Below are positions 5,047 to 6,547 of a stretch of 6,547 nt of DNA, piece after piece. The first letter of the stretch is position 1, and every line of letters starts with the position of its first letter. The notes under the pieces are model-generated. The model did not search any database, was not told the origin of the DNA, and saw only the letters and a list, made by a program, of their open reading frames with translations. This DNA is from SIG710 sp045648605. Lineage in GTDB: Bacteria; Bacillota; Clostridia; Oscillospirales; CAG-272. The position numbers were made by a program, and so were the translations under genes. The stretch lies in NCBI GenBank assembly GCA_045648605.1, contig JAZROG010000004.1:1-6547 (forward strand), in the 5' to 3' direction.

Positions 5047-6547
5047 TTACACGAGTGCAGCCTTCATGTCTTCCTTATTCATGTACATTGCGTGGTCAGC
5101 CTTCGCAAATACATCTTCATAAACATGATCAATTGACGAATCGAATACCGAAACTCCTCTCGCTACTGAAACAGGTACTGTTTCATCGTTTACTGTTATG
5201 TAATCGGCAGAGAATGTAACGTCCATTTTTTCAATGAGGGTACGGTGACGCTCAAGGTCTTTTCCCTTTAACACAACAACCAATTCATCGCCGCCGATTC
5301 GGTATACGGCACTTGTTTTGAATATATCGGTAAGTATTCTTGCTGAATGAATGATAAGTTCATTTCCTATATCGTGTCCGTAGGTGTCGTTGGTTTTCTT
5401 AAGATTGTTTATGTCTGCAACTATTACACCAAAAGAGGGATTGCCTGTGTTTATTTCTTTGTTAAGCTCATCAATTGCTTCGGCATAGGCGGTACTGTTC
5501 TTTATGCCCGTAAGAGAATCTCTGTAAGCAAGCGCATTTATATATGCAGAATACTCTCGAATCTTTTCATAAGTGTCGGTAAGCACGCGTGCGAGTATAC
5601 CGATTTCATCCTTTGAATCAATAACAAAATTTACGTTCTGCACGCCGTTAGAGATGTTAGCCGCCTCGGCAGTGAGCTTTTTAAGGGGCGTAACAATTCT
5701 GTGTGTTACCCAGAAGGTATACAGAATTGAGAGTACAAGCACCACCAAAAATGCGGCAATTATATAGTTAAGCATAGGACGCAAACCGCTTTGGATGTCC
5801 TTATATGCAGCACGAAGCTCAAGGTGCATTCCGTTTTTCAGAGGTGTAGTTGCCTCGGTATAGTCTTCTGCAATCTTTGTATTCTCCGATGGATTGTAGC
5901 AAGTCTGCTTATCACCGCCGAGTAACAGCGCTTCACCGAATTCATAAACAGATATTTCATTTACCAGATCAAGCAGGTAGTTGAAATCCATGTTGAAACC
6001 GAGGAAACCTAAAAAGGTATTTTCCTTATACAGCGGCGTAAGGTATGAAACAACCGTATCGTCGGGAGCAAAGGTACTCCTTCGTGGCTGCAGCCATATG
6101 TTGCCGGATCCAATCACATCAAATCCGCATTCCTTAATAAACTCTGCGTTAAAAAGGTCAAGCTCCGCAAACTCCTCTTTTGAAAGCTCGTACACGTCAT
6201 CTTCTTTGAATTTTGAGTAAAATCCGGAAGTAACACCACCCGTCACCTCGGGTGAGAAGCAAAGATAATATGCGGTTGTTCCGGCGGTGTTAAGTGCAGC
6301 CTCATCAAAAAGGTGGCGTATTTTCGTTATATATTCGTCACGATAGGATTCATCCTTCAGCGCACTCACACTGTTAAGCTCGTGCATTGCGTAGTGCTCC
6401 ATAATGGCCGACGACTGCATAAAATCGTTCAGCATGTCATTGATATATGCGGCTTCCTTCAGAGAAACATTATTTAATATTCTGTCCGCATCCTTATGCA
6501 TGATCTTATGCGTCACACCAACAGCGATGGAGGTTACAATCGCAGTA
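5047..6547 (-). CDS. Membrane sensor diguanylate cyclase (dCache-HAMP-GGDEF), N-terminus beyond window
   Basis: The protein would make cyclic di-GMP in response to an external signal. The frame stays open through the right edge: before the GTG at 6514-6516 it reads TAIVTSIAVG, the end of a first membrane helix, so the true start is outside. Counting from the first whole codon, residues about 15-255 form an extracytoplasmic dCache/PDC-like sensor (SYLTPLYKENTFLGFLGFNM is typical). A second helix follows (about 259-280, NYIIAAFLVVLVLSILYTFW), then HAMP (about 281-331, RIVTPLKKLTAEAANISNG) and GGDEF (about 340-490). Key residues are present: YRDSLTGIKN, ADINNLKKTNDTYGHDIGN with the metal Asp, and RIGGDEL as the active-site loop (Leu replaces the usual Phe). 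The inhibitory RxxD site before the loop is absent (FKTS there), so product inhibition through it is unlikely. The protein is probably active. A hairpin terminator lies 43 bases after the stop. Confidence 0.9.
   Translation of the reverse strand, partial: TAIVTSIAVGVTHKIMHKDADRILNNVSLKEAAYINDMLNDFMQSSAIMEHYAMHELNSVSALKDESYRDEYITKIRHLFDEAALNTAGTTAYYLCFSPEVTGGVTSGFYSKFKEDDVYELSKEEFAELDLFNAEFIKECGFDVIGSGNIWLQPRRSTFAPDDTVVSYLTPLYKENTFLGFLGFNMDFNYLLDLVNEISVYEFGEALLLGGDKQTCYNPSENTKIAEDYTEATTPLKNGMHLELRAAYKDIQSGLRPMLNYIIAAFLVVLVLSILYTFWVTHRIVTPLKKLTAEAANISNGVQNVNFVIDSKDEIGILARVLTDTYEKIREYSAYINALAYRDSLTGIKNSTAYAEAIDELNKEINTGNPSFGVIVADINNLKKTNDTYGHDIGNELIIHSARILTDIFKTSAVYRIGGDELVVVLKGKDLERHRTLIEKMDVTFSADYITVNDETVPVSVARGVSVFDSSIDHVYEDVFAKADHAMYMNKEDMKAALV

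Noticed and set aside
6514..6516. GTG as the start of the GGDEF protein
   Set aside because: The frame is open upstream and encodes the end of a hydrophobic helix needed for a dCache sensor, and no ribosome site precedes the GTG; the true start is beyond the window.
1..6547. CRISPR array, tRNA, rRNA, insertion sequence or attachment site
   Set aside because: No regular repeats, cloverleaf, transposase motif or terminal inverted repeats were seen on reading the window; the 44-base tail repeats are coding-derived.

Overview
The window looks like chromosome of a low-to-mid GC Firmicute, most likely a gut-type Clostridia (Lachnospiraceae or Oscillospirales-like). The grounds are strong AGGAGG-type ribosome binding sites, consensus sigma-A promoters, and protein families typical of that group: a short ECF sigma factor, a Schlafen/AlbA-type ATPase, a stand-alone PAS protein, an MFS permease and a dCache-GGDEF protein. 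No rRNA, tRNA, CRISPR array, transposase or phage gene is visible.

Left region (1-1979, all minus strand) is a mosaic of broken or fused genes. A 336-residue ORF (773-1783) joins in frame the front of an ECF sigma factor to the back half of a Schlafen/AlbA-type regulator. Downstream, a RecQ-type helicase N-terminus (about 216-715) is frameshifted, has DGAH in place of DEAH, and then runs without a break into the middle of a CpsD/CapB-type exopolysaccharide tyrosine kinase that continues past the left edge. A remnant of an unidentified protein ending in VIKVAVEC lies at 1900-1962.

Central region (1980-4746) is in better order. A consensus promoter at 3907-3935 drives a leftward transcript: a 30-residue Cys-containing ORF, a single-domain PAS protein and an MFS transporter. 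The small ORF ends in the same VIKVAVEC tail as the remnant downstream of the MFS gene, so two diverged copies of this tail flank the PAS-MFS pair. A back-to-back promoter at 3957-3985 drives a rightward GNAT acetyltransferase that ends at a strong intrinsic terminator. The -35 boxes of the two promoters form the arms of an inverted repeat, and the rightward promoter has a perfect 12-bp palindrome in its spacer.

Right region (4747-6547, minus strand) has a membrane-bound diguanylate-cyclase-type GGDEF protein, whose N-terminus lies beyond the right edge, followed by its terminator. Next to that terminator is the C-terminal part of a rhodanese that has lost its start.

The most notable signal is the number of truncated or chimeric genes in one short stretch: sigma/Schlafen-like, RecQ/CpsD, the VIKVAVEC tails and the rhodanese. 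It could be real recombination in a plastic region or an assembly artefact, and sequence alone cannot decide. The sigma-ATPase fusion is the only chimera that keeps a long intact reading frame and a good ribosome binding site, so it is the best candidate for something new.
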